Below the pieces are notes generated by a model, which worked only from the letters and a program-made list of their open reading frames with translations, searched no databases and was not told the DNA's origin. From Candidatus Poribacteria bacterium (GTDB lineage Bacteria; Poribacteria; WGA-4E; WGA-3G), in NCBI GenBank assembly GCA_028820845.1, contig JAPPII010000003.1, positions 21,631 to 85,630 of the forward strand: a DNA stretch of 64,000 bases. The letters run 5' to 3'. The position numbers were made by a program, and so were the translations under genes. Below, piece after piece: positions 49,485-58,019 of the stretch (positions are counted from its first letter, which is position 1; every line of letters starts with the position of its first letter).

Positions 49485-50990
49485 ATGAACACCCTATACT
49501 TCGGCGACAACCTTGAAGTCATGCGAGAGATGAGTGACCAACGCGTCGACCTGATATGCACCGACCCGCCTTTCAACAGCGGACGTGACTATAACGCGTT
49601 CCTGACAGACTCGTTGGCGCAATCTAAAGCGTTCACGGACACTTGGATATGGGACGACCCCGCACAGGATTCCCGCGCCGATATAGAAAGACGCGCCCGC
49701 ACCAGTGACGCTTACAAAGCACTGGATACCTGCCTGAAAGGGTATGACCTCGTGCTGCAAAATGCAGTGTCTGGGAACAAAGGAGCGACGCGTGCGTATC
49801 TGGCGTTTATGGGACCGCGGCTGGTAGAGATGCACCGAATCCTCAAAGACACAGGCAGCATCTACCTACACTGCGATCCAACTGCCAGCCACTATCTCAA
49901 AGGCGTGATGGACGCAATATGGGATCAAGATAATCATAGCAAAAATGAGTATTTTCGGAATGAGATTGTATGGTGTTATAGAGGCGGCGGTGTTCCGAAA
50001 AAATATTTTTCAAGAAAACACGATATTATATTTAGGTATGCTAAAACGAATAATATAACTTTTAATGTTGATGACATTAGACAGCCTTATTCAGAAAAGA
50101 GCCAAGAGAGACTAAAATATAAGGCGAGGGCGTTCAGAGGCGATAGGGTTTATGATAACTACAATATGAACGAGAAAGGAAAACACCCAGAAGATTGGTG
50201 GGTGATGCAACCTGTTATGCCATCTTCCAAAGAACGTCTTGGCTACCCAACACAAAAACCGCGCTCCCTCTACGATCGGATGATCAAAGCCTCAAGTAAC
50301 GAAGGCGATCTCGTGATGGATCCCTTTGCCGGTTGCGGTACAACAATAGACGCAGCAGAAACACTCAATCGGTTTTGGATAGGGATTGACCCAATGCGCC
50401 GTCGTCTTGCTGACAGGCATGGCTTGCAACCATCAAGAGACTACGAAATCCACGGCTATCCGACAAATATGCAAGAAGTACACATGCTTGTCCGCGACGA
50501 ACGGAAATATCACGACTTTTCTAATTGGGCAGTTACACGGCTTGGGCTTCAACCGACAAAGTCTGTCGGCGATGGTGGTAAGGATGGCGAAGCAGAGGTT
50601 GGACACATTACGCTTTGGGACCCAGAGGATGGGCAAACGACAAACACCCGTATCCTCGCGGAAGTCAAAAGCGGTACACCAACAATTGGCCAAGTCCGCG
50701 CCTTTTGTCACACAATGAATAAACACGATGCGATCGGGGTGTTTATCACAATTAAACCTGTCAGTGATGGCATGCGTCAAGAAGCCGCAGATATGGGAAC
50801 ATTCTCACATAACAACGTCACATATCCGCGCTTGCAGTTCTGGCAGATAGATGACACATATTTTGAAAATCCAAGCAGATTGCAGGAGCTCATTCGTTTA
50901 CCTGCAGCGTGGCTTGAGCCAACGCGGAGAATGGAGCGGCATTTTACAGATGCCCAGATAAATTTTAATCTGCGCGGGAATGTTGATTGA
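49485..50990 (+). CDS. Single-chain DNA methyltransferase fused to a PD-(D/E)xK nuclease
   Basis: 501 aa from the ATG that begins MNTLYFGDNLEVMREMSDQR. Beta-class amino-methyltransferase: motif IV CTDPPFNSGRDY near residue 28, then motif I VMDPFAGCGTTIDAAETL near residue 277 and FWIGIDP. Residues 330-500 resemble an Mrr-type nuclease: GDGGKDGEAEVGHITLW and ILAEVKSGTPTIGQVRAF with the E-V-K of the catalytic core, then IGVFITIKPV. One polypeptide may thus modify and cut. The middle (49925-50210), the target recognition region, is much more AT-rich than either side, suggesting a swapped specificity segment. It is a likely restriction system. Confidence 0.88.
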   Translation: MNTLYFGDNLEVMREMSDQRVDLICTDPPFNSGRDYNAFLTDSLAQSKAFTDTWIWDDPAQDSRADIERRARTSDAYKALDTCLKGYDLVLQNAVSGNKGATRAYLAFMGPRLVEMHRILKDTGSIYLHCDPTASHYLKGVMDAIWDQDNHSKNEYFRNEIVWCYRGGGVPKKYFSRKHDIIFRYAKTNNITFNVDDIRQPYSEKSQERLKYKARAFRGDRVYDNYNMNEKGKHPEDWWVMQPVMPSSKERLGYPTQKPRSLYDRMIKASSNEGDLVMDPFAGCGTTIDAAETLNRFWIGIDPMRRRLADRHGLQPSRDYEIHGYPTNMQEVHMLVRDERKYHDFSNWAVTRLGLQPTKSVGDGGKDGEAEVGHITLWDPEDGQTTNTRILAEVKSGTPTIGQVRAFCHTMNKHDAIGVFITIKPVSDGMRQEAADMGTFSHNNVTYPRLQFWQIDDTYFENPSRLQELIRLPAAWLEPTRRMERHFTDAQINFNLRGNVD

Positions 50991-51103
50991 CAAAATAAGC
51001 ATTCTTGCAGGCGCGGCTTTATCCGCGATTCAAACGATAAACAACAAAATAGGTTAAGAGGCAATACGTAAACCTAAACTATCAGAAAGATAGAGGCTAA
51101 AAC

Positions 51104-51835
51104 ATGCCCCCTAAAATTGGAATCGTCAAAGGGTACAAATTTGAAAATTATAAAAAGGCAATTGAGACACATGGTGGAGCAGTTGAGGAATTACTAATAG
51201 ATGATGAGCAGGCTGTTAATCGGTATATTGATCAAATTCATGGGCTTTTACTCCCCGGCGGCGGTGATATTGATCCAGACCTTTTCGGTGAAGAGCGGCA
51301 TTGTGAGACTAAAAATGTCAACAGAGCAAAAGACGAATTTGAAATGTCATTATTCCGAAAGGCAATTGAAAAGGATATGCCTGTTTTTGGTATTTGTCGC
51401 GGTATCCAGATTATGAATGTTGAAAGGGGCGGCAGTCTGTATCAACATATTCCAGAACAGATTGGAGACCACTTGACTTATGAGATACCCGAAAAGTCAG
51501 ACGATCTTTGGCATAGTATCCAAATTCAACCAAGCGGTCAGCTCTGTCAAATCACACACAAGGGCAATACCGAAGTCACTTCAAGCCATCACCAAGCAGT
51601 GAAAGTAATTGGCAAAGGATTGGTGGTGACAGCGCAATCCAAAGATGGAATTATTGAAGCAATGGAATATCCCTCAAAATCAAATCAGTTCGCTATAGGC
51701 GTGCAATACCACCCGGAACGGATGTGGATAGATAAGAAACCACCCTTGCATGATCGGAAATTTTATGCACATGCTGAAAGGTTATTTGAAGCGTTCATCA
51801 ATGCCGCTACAACATACAGAGCGCATCACAAATAG
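51104..51835 (+). CDS. Class I glutamine amidotransferase-like peptidase C26 (PuuD-like)
   Basis: 243 aa. Catalytic Cys in MPVFGICRGIQIMNVERGGS, catalytic His/Glu in FAIGVQYHPERM, and the LLLPGGGDIDPDLFGEE loop. This is the gamma-glutamyl-GABA hydrolase/C26 family, which cleaves gamma-glutamyl bonds. The neighbourhood is restriction-type genes, so a polyamine role is not supported; it may simply be cargo. Upstream (51018-51060) is a phrase, ATCCGCGATTCAAAC, similar to those before the methyltransferase and sufS genes. Confidence 0.85.
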   Translation: MPPKIGIVKGYKFENYKKAIETHGGAVEELLIDDEQAVNRYIDQIHGLLLPGGGDIDPDLFGEERHCETKNVNRAKDEFEMSLFRKAIEKDMPVFGICRGIQIMNVERGGSLYQHIPEQIGDHLTYEIPEKSDDLWHSIQIQPSGQLCQITHKGNTEVTSSHHQAVKVIGKGLVVTAQSKDGIIEAMEYPSKSNQFAIGVQYHPERMWIDKKPPLHDRKFYAHAERLFEAFINAATTYRAHHK

Positions 51836-51895
51836 TTGCAGTTTCTAAACGCACTATACGGGTCAATTTTCTGATCTAACATGACATAGCAAAAA

Positions 51896-51919
51896 ATGCA
51901 CACCTCAGAATTTCGTCCG
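51896..51919 (+). other. Duplicate of the first codons of sufS
   Basis: ATGCACACCTCAGAATTTCG then TCC: 23 of 24 bases match the start of sufS at 53923-53946, and both encode MHTSEFRP. The frame then runs out. It stands 20 bases upstream of the DUF262 gene. Confidence 0.85.
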
Positions 51920-51938
51920 GTTAATAAGGAACAAGAAA

Positions 51939-53735
51939 ATGCAAAGATTTCAACCACAGAATTATAATATTAGTAATATACTAAACTGGATTGGAGAGGA
52001 TCGAATAGCAATACCCGAAATTCAGAGACCTTTTATTTGGAAACCACCTCGGGTTCGTGATCTCATTGATTCACTCTATCAAGGTTACCCTATTGGCTAT
52101 TTGATCACGTGGCAGAATCCTGATGTTCGTCTCAAAGATGGAAATATAGCCATCGGGAAACGAATTTTGATTGATGGTCAACAGCGTGTTATTTCCCTTA
52201 AAACATCATTGCTGGGCGGAGAAGTAGTCACCAGAGGTTTTAAGCGTAAACGGATTACTATCGCCTTTCATCCAATTGAAAAACGGTTTGAGGTAGTAAA
52301 TCCTGCTATCAGCAAAGACCCAAAATGGATCAACGACATCTCCACCCTTTTTGGTGATGGGTTTAAGCCATTTAAGTTTGTAAAAAAGTTCTGCAATAAA
52401 AACGACGGCATAGAGGAGGCGGTCGTCTTTGAGAGTATCGATTCTCTGCTGAGTATTAAAAATACTCCAGTTGGGGTTATTGAGTTGGAAGCAAATCTGG
52501 ATGTGGAAACAGTTGCAGAAATCTTTATCAGGATTAATTCTAAAGGGGTTGCGTTGAATGCATCAGATTTTGTCATGTCTAAAATCGCTGCGGGTGAAAA
52601 ATATGAGGGTTCACAACTCCGCAAGTGTATTGATTATTTCTCTCATCTTACAGTCTCATCAGCAGCAATTAACAATATAGTCAGAGATACTGATTTTGCT
52701 GAGTCTGAATACTTTAATAAAATAAAATGGATCCAGAACGCTAATAGTGATATCTATCAGCCATCTTACACGGATATGCTTCGGGTAATTTTTATGGTAG
52801 GATTCAAACGTGCCCGGTTAACGGATTTAGTCGCGCTCCTATCAGGACGGGATTTTGAGGCACAGGAATTTAGAGAAGATATTGTTGAGGACTCCTTTCG
52901 TCAGCTTAAAAAAGGAATTATTGATTATATCAATCAAAATCGTTTTGAGAACTTTGTTATGATATTGAGGTCAGCTGGATTTGTAGATAAATCAATGATT
53001 AGTTCAATGAATGCTGTCAATTTCGCTTATGGGCTATTTTTAATGTTGAAGTTAGGAGAGATAGCGGGTGAAAACATAGAACGCCTGGTGCGGCGTTGGT
53101 TTGTAATGTCAACTTTAACGGGTAGATACTCTACATCGGTGGAAACGGTTTTTGAGCGAGATATACAGAATATTGTCAAAGACGGACCAGAAACGGTTCT
53201 GAATAGAATAGAGCGGACAGAATTGTCAGATATTTTTTGGAGTGAAAGATTACCACAGGAAATGCAAACATCAAGTCGGAAAAATCCATATTTCAACGCT
53301 TTTTTAGCTAGCCAAGTGAAAGCTGCTGATAATGGTTGTCTCTCGCGAGATATGACTGTCCAGAATTTGCTTGAAGGCCAGAGAGATATTCATCACATAT
53401 TTCCGAGTAAGTATTTGCAAAGGCAAGGTTTTGTCGCTAAAGACTACAACCAGATTGCTAACTTAGTAGTAATGCAAAGACCTATTAATATCCGTATCGG
53501 TGATAAATCCCCAGCCACCTATTTTGAAAAATTGCAAGAAGGGTGCAGTATTGGAAGCCCTCCGTATGGAGTGGAGATAAACAACTGTGAAGAGCTGCAA
53601 ACCAATCTTGATCAGCACTGTATTCCTTCAGATATACAAATAGCGGATTTAACTTCGGATAACTACGCTGCGTTTTTGGAGAAGCGTAGAAAACTTATGG
53701 CTGCTAAAATACGGGAATACTATGAGAGTTTGTAA
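51939..53735 (+). CDS. DUF262 (GmrS-like) protein with C-terminal HNH-type nuclease
   Basis: 598 aa. N-terminal DUF262 domain: IPEIQRPFIWKPPRVRDLID, YQGYPIGYLITW and LIDGQQRVISLKTSL (the DGQQR motif). C-terminal part: GQRDIHHIFPSKYLQRQGFV and YNQIANLVVMQRPINIRIGD, an HNH-type (DUF1524-like) nuclease core. The two together are the GmrSD/type IV restriction arrangement in a single chain; known members cut modified phage DNA using NTP hydrolysis. It lies directly before sufS, with a duplicate of the sufS start in front of it, so it was probably inserted there. Confidence 0.85.
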   Translation: MQRFQPQNYNISNILNWIGEDRIAIPEIQRPFIWKPPRVRDLIDSLYQGYPIGYLITWQNPDVRLKDGNIAIGKRILIDGQQRVISLKTSLLGGEVVTRGFKRKRITIAFHPIEKRFEVVNPAISKDPKWINDISTLFGDGFKPFKFVKKFCNKNDGIEEAVVFESIDSLLSIKNTPVGVIELEANLDVETVAEIFIRINSKGVALNASDFVMSKIAAGEKYEGSQLRKCIDYFSHLTVSSAAINNIVRDTDFAESEYFNKIKWIQNANSDIYQPSYTDMLRVIFMVGFKRARLTDLVALLSGRDFEAQEFREDIVEDSFRQLKKGIIDYINQNRFENFVMILRSAGFVDKSMISSMNAVNFAYGLFLMLKLGEIAGENIERLVRRWFVMSTLTGRYSTSVETVFERDIQNIVKDGPETVLNRIERTELSDIFWSERLPQEMQTSSRKNPYFNAFLASQVKAADNGCLSRDMTVQNLLEGQRDIHHIFPSKYLQRQGFVAKDYNQIANLVVMQRPINIRIGDKSPATYFEKLQEGCSIGSPPYGVEINNCEELQTNLDQHCIPSDIQIADLTSDNYAAFLEKRRKLMAAKIREYYESL

Positions 53736-53922
53736 CTCTATGTATTAGAAACCATCGACTGTTCGGAAAATGGACCCTGCTACTGTAGTTTGGGCAGTTC
53801 GTATAAGGTTTAGGTTGAATTTTCAAAATCATGATAAAATCGAAACGAAAATCCGTGAAATCTATGTAATCCGCGATTCAGACATTAATAGAGTAATGAA
53901 CAAAAAAACAGGTTAAATAACA

Positions 53923-55167
53923 ATGCACACCTCAGAATTCCGTCCCTTTGATATCGAAGCCATCCGCAAAGATTTTCCGATCTTCGCGACGACACCGCCG
54001 CTCGCTTTTTTGGATAACGCCGCCTCAACCCAGACCCCACGTCCTGTTGTTGAAGCAATGGATGCCTATTACGATACCTATCGTTCAAATATCCATCGCG
54101 GCATCTATCGGATCTCAGAGGAGGCGACGGAACAGTATGAGCGCGCAAGAGAGAAGGTCGCCCAGCTGATTAACGCACCTCGGTCGCGGCAGGTCATTTT
54201 CACGCGGAACACAACGGAATCTATCAACCTTGTCGCTTACAGCTGGGGAAGCACAAATATCCGTGAAGGCGATGAAATTGTTCTCTCCATCATGGAGCAC
54301 CACAGCAATCTCGTGCCTTGGCAGTTGCTGGCACAGCGCACGGGGGCGACGCTCCGGTTCCTTGAAATAACAGATGAGGGATTACTCGACTTCACACAAC
54401 TCCGTGACCTACTGACCGAAAAAACGAAACTTGTCGCTATAGGACACGTTTCTAATGTACTCGGCACCATCAATCCGATCCAGTCTATCATTGAGACAGC
54501 GCATGCTGTCGGCGCGAAAGTGATTGTTGACGCAGCGCAATCCGTGCCACACTTTCAGGTCGATGTTCAGCAACTGGATTGTGATTTTCTGGCGTTCTCA
54601 GGACATAAAATGTGTGGTCCGACCGGTATCGGTGTCCTATACGGTAAATCGGAACTGCTTGAGGAAATGCCCCCTTTTCTCGGCGGTGGTTCAATGATTC
54701 GGAGTGTTGAACGGGATGTGTCCAGTTACGCAGAACTGCCCGCCAAATTCGAGGCAGGAACGCCAAGCATTGCCGAAGCCATTGGGCTCGGACATGCCGT
54801 TGAGTATATCACACAAGCGAATTTAGCAGCAATCCATGTTCACGAACAAGAACTGTTAAAATACGCACATCAACGTTTAGAACAAATCGAAGGTATTACC
54901 CTGTACGGACCGGCACCGCATCAGAAAATGGGGGTCATCTCTTTTAGTATGGACGGCATCCACCCACACGATGTCGCTGGCATCTTGGACACACACGGCG
55001 TTGCTGTCCGTGCCGGACATCACTGTGCACAACCGCTCATGAAAAGATTAGATGTCATCGCGACCATCCGTGCCAGTTTTTACCTTTACAACACGATTGA
55101 AGACGTGGATCGCTTATATGAAGGGCTTTGCAGAGCACAGAAACTTATGACCCGGAGAAAAGTATGA
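53923..55167 (+). CDS. sufS: Cysteine desulfurase SufS
   Basis: 414 aa, group II class V aminotransferase. DIEAIRKDFPIFATTPPLAF, LDNAASTQTPRPVVEAM, FSGHKMCGPTGIGVLYGKSE (PLP Lys near residue 227) and RAGHHCAQPLMKRLDV (catalytic Cys near residue 365). It releases sulfur from cysteine for the SufBCD scaffold, passing it to SufU. Its TGA overlaps the sufU ATG (ATGA), so they are translationally coupled. It is separated from sufD and the glutaredoxin by about 6 kb of defence-type genes. No clear promoter of its own was seen. Confidence 0.96.
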   Translation: MHTSEFRPFDIEAIRKDFPIFATTPPLAFLDNAASTQTPRPVVEAMDAYYDTYRSNIHRGIYRISEEATEQYERAREKVAQLINAPRSRQVIFTRNTTESINLVAYSWGSTNIREGDEIVLSIMEHHSNLVPWQLLAQRTGATLRFLEITDEGLLDFTQLRDLLTEKTKLVAIGHVSNVLGTINPIQSIIETAHAVGAKVIVDAAQSVPHFQVDVQQLDCDFLAFSGHKMCGPTGIGVLYGKSELLEEMPPFLGGGSMIRSVERDVSSYAELPAKFEAGTPSIAEAIGLGHAVEYITQANLAAIHVHEQELLKYAHQRLEQIEGITLYGPAPHQKMGVISFSMDGIHPHDVAGILDTHGVAVRAGHHCAQPLMKRLDVIATIRASFYLYNTIEDVDRLYEGLCRAQKLMTRRKV

Positions 55168-55553
55168 ACATATATCAGGAAGAACTGCTTGACCACTACG
55201 AAAATCCGAGCAACTACGGAACGTTGCCGAATCCTGATATTTCGCACGAAGAAGACAATCCACTTTGTGGAGACAGGATCCGCATTGACCTGATCATTGA
55301 AGACGATACGGTTAAAGAGGTTCGCTTTAGTGGTCATGGCTGCACCATCAGTTTAGCCGCTGCGTCTATGCTGACGGAGGAAATTGAGGGGAAAACCCTT
55401 GATGAAGTCAAACAACTCTCAAAAGATGACATTTTGGATATGATTGGCATCCCTTTGGGTCCCGTTCGTCTCAAGTGCGCCTTATTAGCACTCAAAGTCC
55501 TCAAAGCCGGTGCGTATGGCATTACAGCGTGGCCCGGTGAAGAAGATGAGTAG
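55164..55553 (+). CDS. sufU: Sulfur-transfer/scaffold protein SufU
   Basis: 129 aa. IscU-like fold with the zinc/sulfur ligands C35 and D37 (NPLCGDRIRID), C60 (FSGHGCTISLAAASM) and C105 (GPVRLKCALLALK). The segment between C60 and C105 contains the extra helix that separates SufU from IscU. SufU accepts persulfide from SufS by a zinc ligand swap. Start overlaps the sufS stop by 4 bases. It is followed by 117 bases without a gene and then a toxin-antitoxin pair. Confidence 0.95.
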   Translation: MNIYQEELLDHYENPSNYGTLPNPDISHEEDNPLCGDRIRIDLIIEDDTVKEVRFSGHGCTISLAAASMLTEEIEGKTLDEVKQLSKDDILDMIGIPLGPVRLKCALLALKVLKAGAYGITAWPGEEDE

Positions 55554-55669
55554 GAACATTTTTCAAACGGAACTGCGTAAAAGAATGTAAGGTATACTTT
55601 ATTTATCTGCACCGCTTTTTAGCTGCTGGAGAGTCCTTGAGTCCGTGAAGCAAAAGGAGTTTGAACGTA

Positions 55670-55903
55670 ATGAGTAATGACACAGCACCACAAGAAACTA
55701 AAGTTACACTAAGTGTTCAGCAGTTGGAAGAGGTCATTCGCAAGGTTGTTCGTGAAGAACTGGTCGAATTTGCGGTGCAGGAGTTAGGGTTTTTTCACCT
55801 TGACAAGGAATCTCCACTTTATGAAGATATGGAGGATATTCTTGAACGCAAAAAAACCGGACAGTTAAAGTTTTACACCCACGAAGAGATTTGGAATGGA
55901 TAA
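55670..55903 (+). CDS. Putative antitoxin of a RelE-type pair
   Basis: 77 aa from the ATG that follows AAAAGGAG by 10 bases; a TTG three codons upstream is possible. Helical N-terminus (TLSVQQLEEVIRKVVREEL) and acidic C-terminus with EDMEDILERKKTGQLKFYTH, as in small antitoxins that wrap the toxin. No DNA-binding motif is evident. It overlaps the toxin gene by 8 bases. The family is not named with certainty; the pairing decides the call. Confidence 0.7.
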   Translation: MSNDTAPQETKVTLSVQQLEEVIRKVVREELVEFAVQELGFFHLDKESPLYEDMEDILERKKTGQLKFYTHEEIWNG

Positions 55904-56225
55904 CTATCAGGCGTTCTATGAAGAGCGATTCGTCCGCAATCTTATTCGTTATTCAAATTTACGTCAACGTATCCAACGAAAAATTGAGCAGATTCTTGTA
56001 AATCCCTATGATCGCACGGAGCGTCTCGGGCGAGTTTCCGGTGGATTAGATTTACGGGGTTGTCGTAGTTCTCGGGTAGATAGAAATTTCCGAATAATTT
56101 TTGTTATTTGTGAAGAATGCCAATCAATTAAAGAGTGTCAGTATTGTTTCTGCGATGAAAAAGAATCTGAAACGGTTGTTTTTTTAACTGTAGGTCCACA
56201 TGTTAGAGCTTATACGATGCGTTAA
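55896..56225 (+). CDS. RelE/ParE-superfamily toxin
   Basis: 109 aa. Small basic fold: FYEERFVRNLIRYSNLRQRI, KIEQILVNPYDRTERLGR, LDLRGCRSSRVDRNFRIIFV and ETVVFLTVGPHVRAYTM. The LRG..S.RV...FRI.F pattern is that of RelE-like mRNA interferases. A Cys-rich turn (CEECQSIKECQYCFCDE) is an insertion seen in one subgroup and might bind metal. Overlaps the antitoxin gene by 8 bases. The pair sits inside the suf locus between sufU and the Rieske gene. Confidence 0.85.
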   Translation: MDNYQAFYEERFVRNLIRYSNLRQRIQRKIEQILVNPYDRTERLGRVSGGLDLRGCRSSRVDRNFRIIFVICEECQSIKECQYCFCDEKESETVVFLTVGPHVRAYTMR

Positions 56226-56306
56226 AACAGAGTTCCTTCGGTATATGTTTGTACTTACAAGCTCCAAAGACTAACAAAGCGAAGAAAAGGAAAAAAAAAC
56301 ACGAAT

Positions 56307-56621
56307 ATGCCACAATTCTATAAAGTTGCAAAAGTTAGTGAAACCCCACCCGGCACCAAGAAATTGGTTGAAGTGGATTTTGTGCCAGTGCTACTCTTCA
56401 ATGTGCAAGGCGAATTCTATGCCATAGAGGACGTTTGTACACATGATGACGGGCCATTAGCCGAAGGTTGGTTCAGTGGCGACGAAATCGAATGCCCCCG
56501 ACACGGTGCTCGTTTCTGCGTGAAAACCGGAAAAGCACTCTGTATGCCTGCGGTTGAAGACATCGAATGTTACACCGTCAAAGTTGAGGATGATGACATT
56601 CTTATCAGCCTTGATGAATAA
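56307..56621 (+). CDS. Rieske-type 2Fe-2S ferredoxin of the suf locus
   Basis: 104 aa. Rieske motifs C44-x-H46 (EDVCTHDDGPLAEG) and C63-x2-H66 (IECPRHGARFCVKTGKAL) coordinate the 2Fe-2S centre. Similar single-domain Rieske proteins accompany SUF operons in several Gram-positive and deep-branching phyla and may deliver electrons. AAAAGGAAAA lies before the ATG. The gene is followed by a double-hairpin repeat. Confidence 0.9.
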   Translation: MPQFYKVAKVSETPPGTKKLVEVDFVPVLLFNVQGEFYAIEDVCTHDDGPLAEGWFSGDEIECPRHGARFCVKTGKALCMPAVEDIECYTVKVEDDDILISLDE

Positions 56622-56630
56622 AGGGACTTT

Positions 56631-56690
56631 GTAGCACAAACTGTCAGTTTGTGCCTGTTTGACACGCAAACTAACAGTTTGCCCTACAAT
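56631..56690. repeat. Double-hairpin repeat, second copy
   Basis: GCACAAACTGTCAGTTTGTGC and CGCAAACTAACAGTTTGCCC with the same order and spacing as at 40824-40884, then CTACAATCG. Lies between the Rieske and DUF59 genes. Confidence 0.85.
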
Positions 56691-56718
56691 CGAGCTCACG
56701 TTACAGGAGGGAATTTAA

Positions 56719-57021
56719 ATGGTATCAGAAGCATCTGTCTTAGAGACTATCAAAGAAAATATTATTGATCCAGAAATCGGTATTAATATCGTTGACATGG
56801 GACTCATCTACGGTGTTGACATCAACGACACAACGGTCGATATTACGATGACTTTAACGAGTCCAGGATGTCCCGCCGGTGGACAGATTGTCAACGGCAC
56901 CCAGCACGTCACGCAGCAGATGGAAGGCGTTAATGAAGTGAATGTCAATGTCGTTTGGGACCCGCGTTGGACCATGGAAATGATGAGCGAAGACGCAAGA
57001 GACGAACTCGGTATCTTTTAA
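56719..57021 (+). CDS. sufT: SufT-like DUF59 metal-sulfur cluster assembly factor
   Basis: 100 aa. DUF59/MIP18 domain: LETIKENIIDPEIGINIVDM, GLIYGVDI and LTSPGCPAGG with C51. Such proteins help mature Fe-S proteins under high demand. AGGAGGGAATTTAA precedes the ATG. It sits at the distal end of the suf genes. Symbol given by family and context. Confidence 0.9.
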   Translation: MVSEASVLETIKENIIDPEIGINIVDMGLIYGVDINDTTVDITMTLTSPGCPAGGQIVNGTQHVTQQMEGVNEVNVNVVWDPRWTMEMMSEDARDELGIF

Positions 57022-57057
57022 AGTAGTAGGCACACGCCGTGTGCCGTAACCTGTATC

Positions 57058-57450
57058 ATGAACAGGATTGCAAAACAACCGAAACTCCTCAAGAAACATC
57101 CGAATGCCTTTCAGATAGAGTGGAAAGACGGGCATAGTAGTTGGTATCCATATCCCTACCTCCGTCAGATGTGTCCGTGCGCTGAATGCGCCATCATCCG
57201 GCACAAAGGCAGAGATGTCCACTCCCTCTTTTCACCGCAAGGCGACGGAGATATAACGCTCATTGCAGTCTCAGACGATATTCAACCCCTTGATATCCAA
57301 TTGGTTGGTCGTTACGCCTTACAGTTTAATTGGAACGATGGACACGCTACCGGTATCTACCCTTTTGAAGTTTTACGCGAGACGTGTCCGTGTCCAGAGT
57401 GCGCACCATCACCACCGCTCGAACCGGAGAAAGAAAACCCGGAAAAATAA
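57058..57450 (+). CDS. DUF971 domain protein
   Basis: 130 aa. Two halves of the DUF971 fold: FQIEWKDGHSSWYPYPYLRQ, MCPCAECAI and LQFNWNDGHATGIYPFEVLR, ETCPCPECAP. The paired CPC.EC motifs could bind a metal or Fe-S cluster. DUF971 is often next to SUF or Mrp/ApbC genes and is thought to act in Fe-S metabolism. 36 bases after the DUF59 gene, with a GGCACACGCCGTGTGCC hairpin between them. Confidence 0.9.
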   Translation: MNRIAKQPKLLKKHPNAFQIEWKDGHSSWYPYPYLRQMCPCAECAIIRHKGRDVHSLFSPQGDGDITLIAVSDDIQPLDIQLVGRYALQFNWNDGHATGIYPFEVLRETCPCPECAPSPPLEPEKENPEK

Positions 57451-57459
57451 ATATAAATC

Positions 57460-57789
57460 ATGCAAACGCAGATTCCCGAAATTTCCCCACAGGAACTGAA
57501 ACAAAAATTAGACACAGACGCATCCGTGTTGTTGCTTGATGTCCGCGAGCAGAGCGAATATGACATCGTGCATCTCGAAGGTGCGAGACTAATACCGCTC
57601 AACACCCTACCGCACCACATAGAGAGTCTCCCAGCAGAACAAGAGATTGTTGTCTACTGCCATCACGGACAACGAAGCCTCTATGCCACCGCCTACCTGC
57701 ACCAAAACGGATTCCGTGATGCCAAAAACCTCGCAGGTGGTATTGACCAGTGGGCAGCCGAAATTGACCCAACGCTACCGAGATATTAA
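57460..57789 (+). CDS. Rhodanese-like sulfurtransferase
   Basis: 109 aa, single rhodanese domain. LLLDVREQSEYDIVHLEGAR and the active loop IVVYCHHGQRSLYATAYLHQ with C67; ends with LAGGIDQWAAEIDP. It carries persulfide sulfur, consistent with the Fe-S locus. It begins 9 bases after the DUF971 stop and is followed 13 bases later by a zinc-ribbon gene, so the three are one transcript. Confidence 0.92.
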   Translation: MQTQIPEISPQELKQKLDTDASVLLLDVREQSEYDIVHLEGARLIPLNTLPHHIESLPAEQEIVVYCHHGQRSLYATAYLHQNGFRDAKNLAGGIDQWAAEIDPTLPRY

Positions 57790-57802
57790 AAGGAGAACCC
57801 AC

Positions 57803-57979
57803 ATGATTGTTGAATTTGAAAACCGCTCCGGTGAAATAGAACAAGCCCAAATGGAGATTGACGAACCGTGTCCGATTTGCTGTGGCATGCTCTTCCCACT
57901 CGTCGAGGCCGACCTGGATAGCGGATACCGCTGCAGCAGCTGCGGGCTTGTTTTTGATCCTGTAGAGGTAGAATATTAA
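57803..57979 (+). CDS. Small zinc-ribbon protein
   Basis: 58 aa from an ATG preceded by AAAAGGAG. Two CxxC knuckles: EPCPICCGMLF and YRCSSCGLVFDP, a typical small zinc ribbon. Nothing else is visible. Last gene of the suf transcript; function unknown. No hairpin terminator was found in the 40 bases before the convergent gene. Confidence 0.8.
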   Translation: MIVEFENRSGEIEQAQMEIDEPCPICCGMLFPLVEADLDSGYRCSSCGLVFDPVEVEY

Positions 57980-58019
57980 GATCGTTCCGAGATCAATTCT
58001 ACCCTCCACCGCCACTTTG

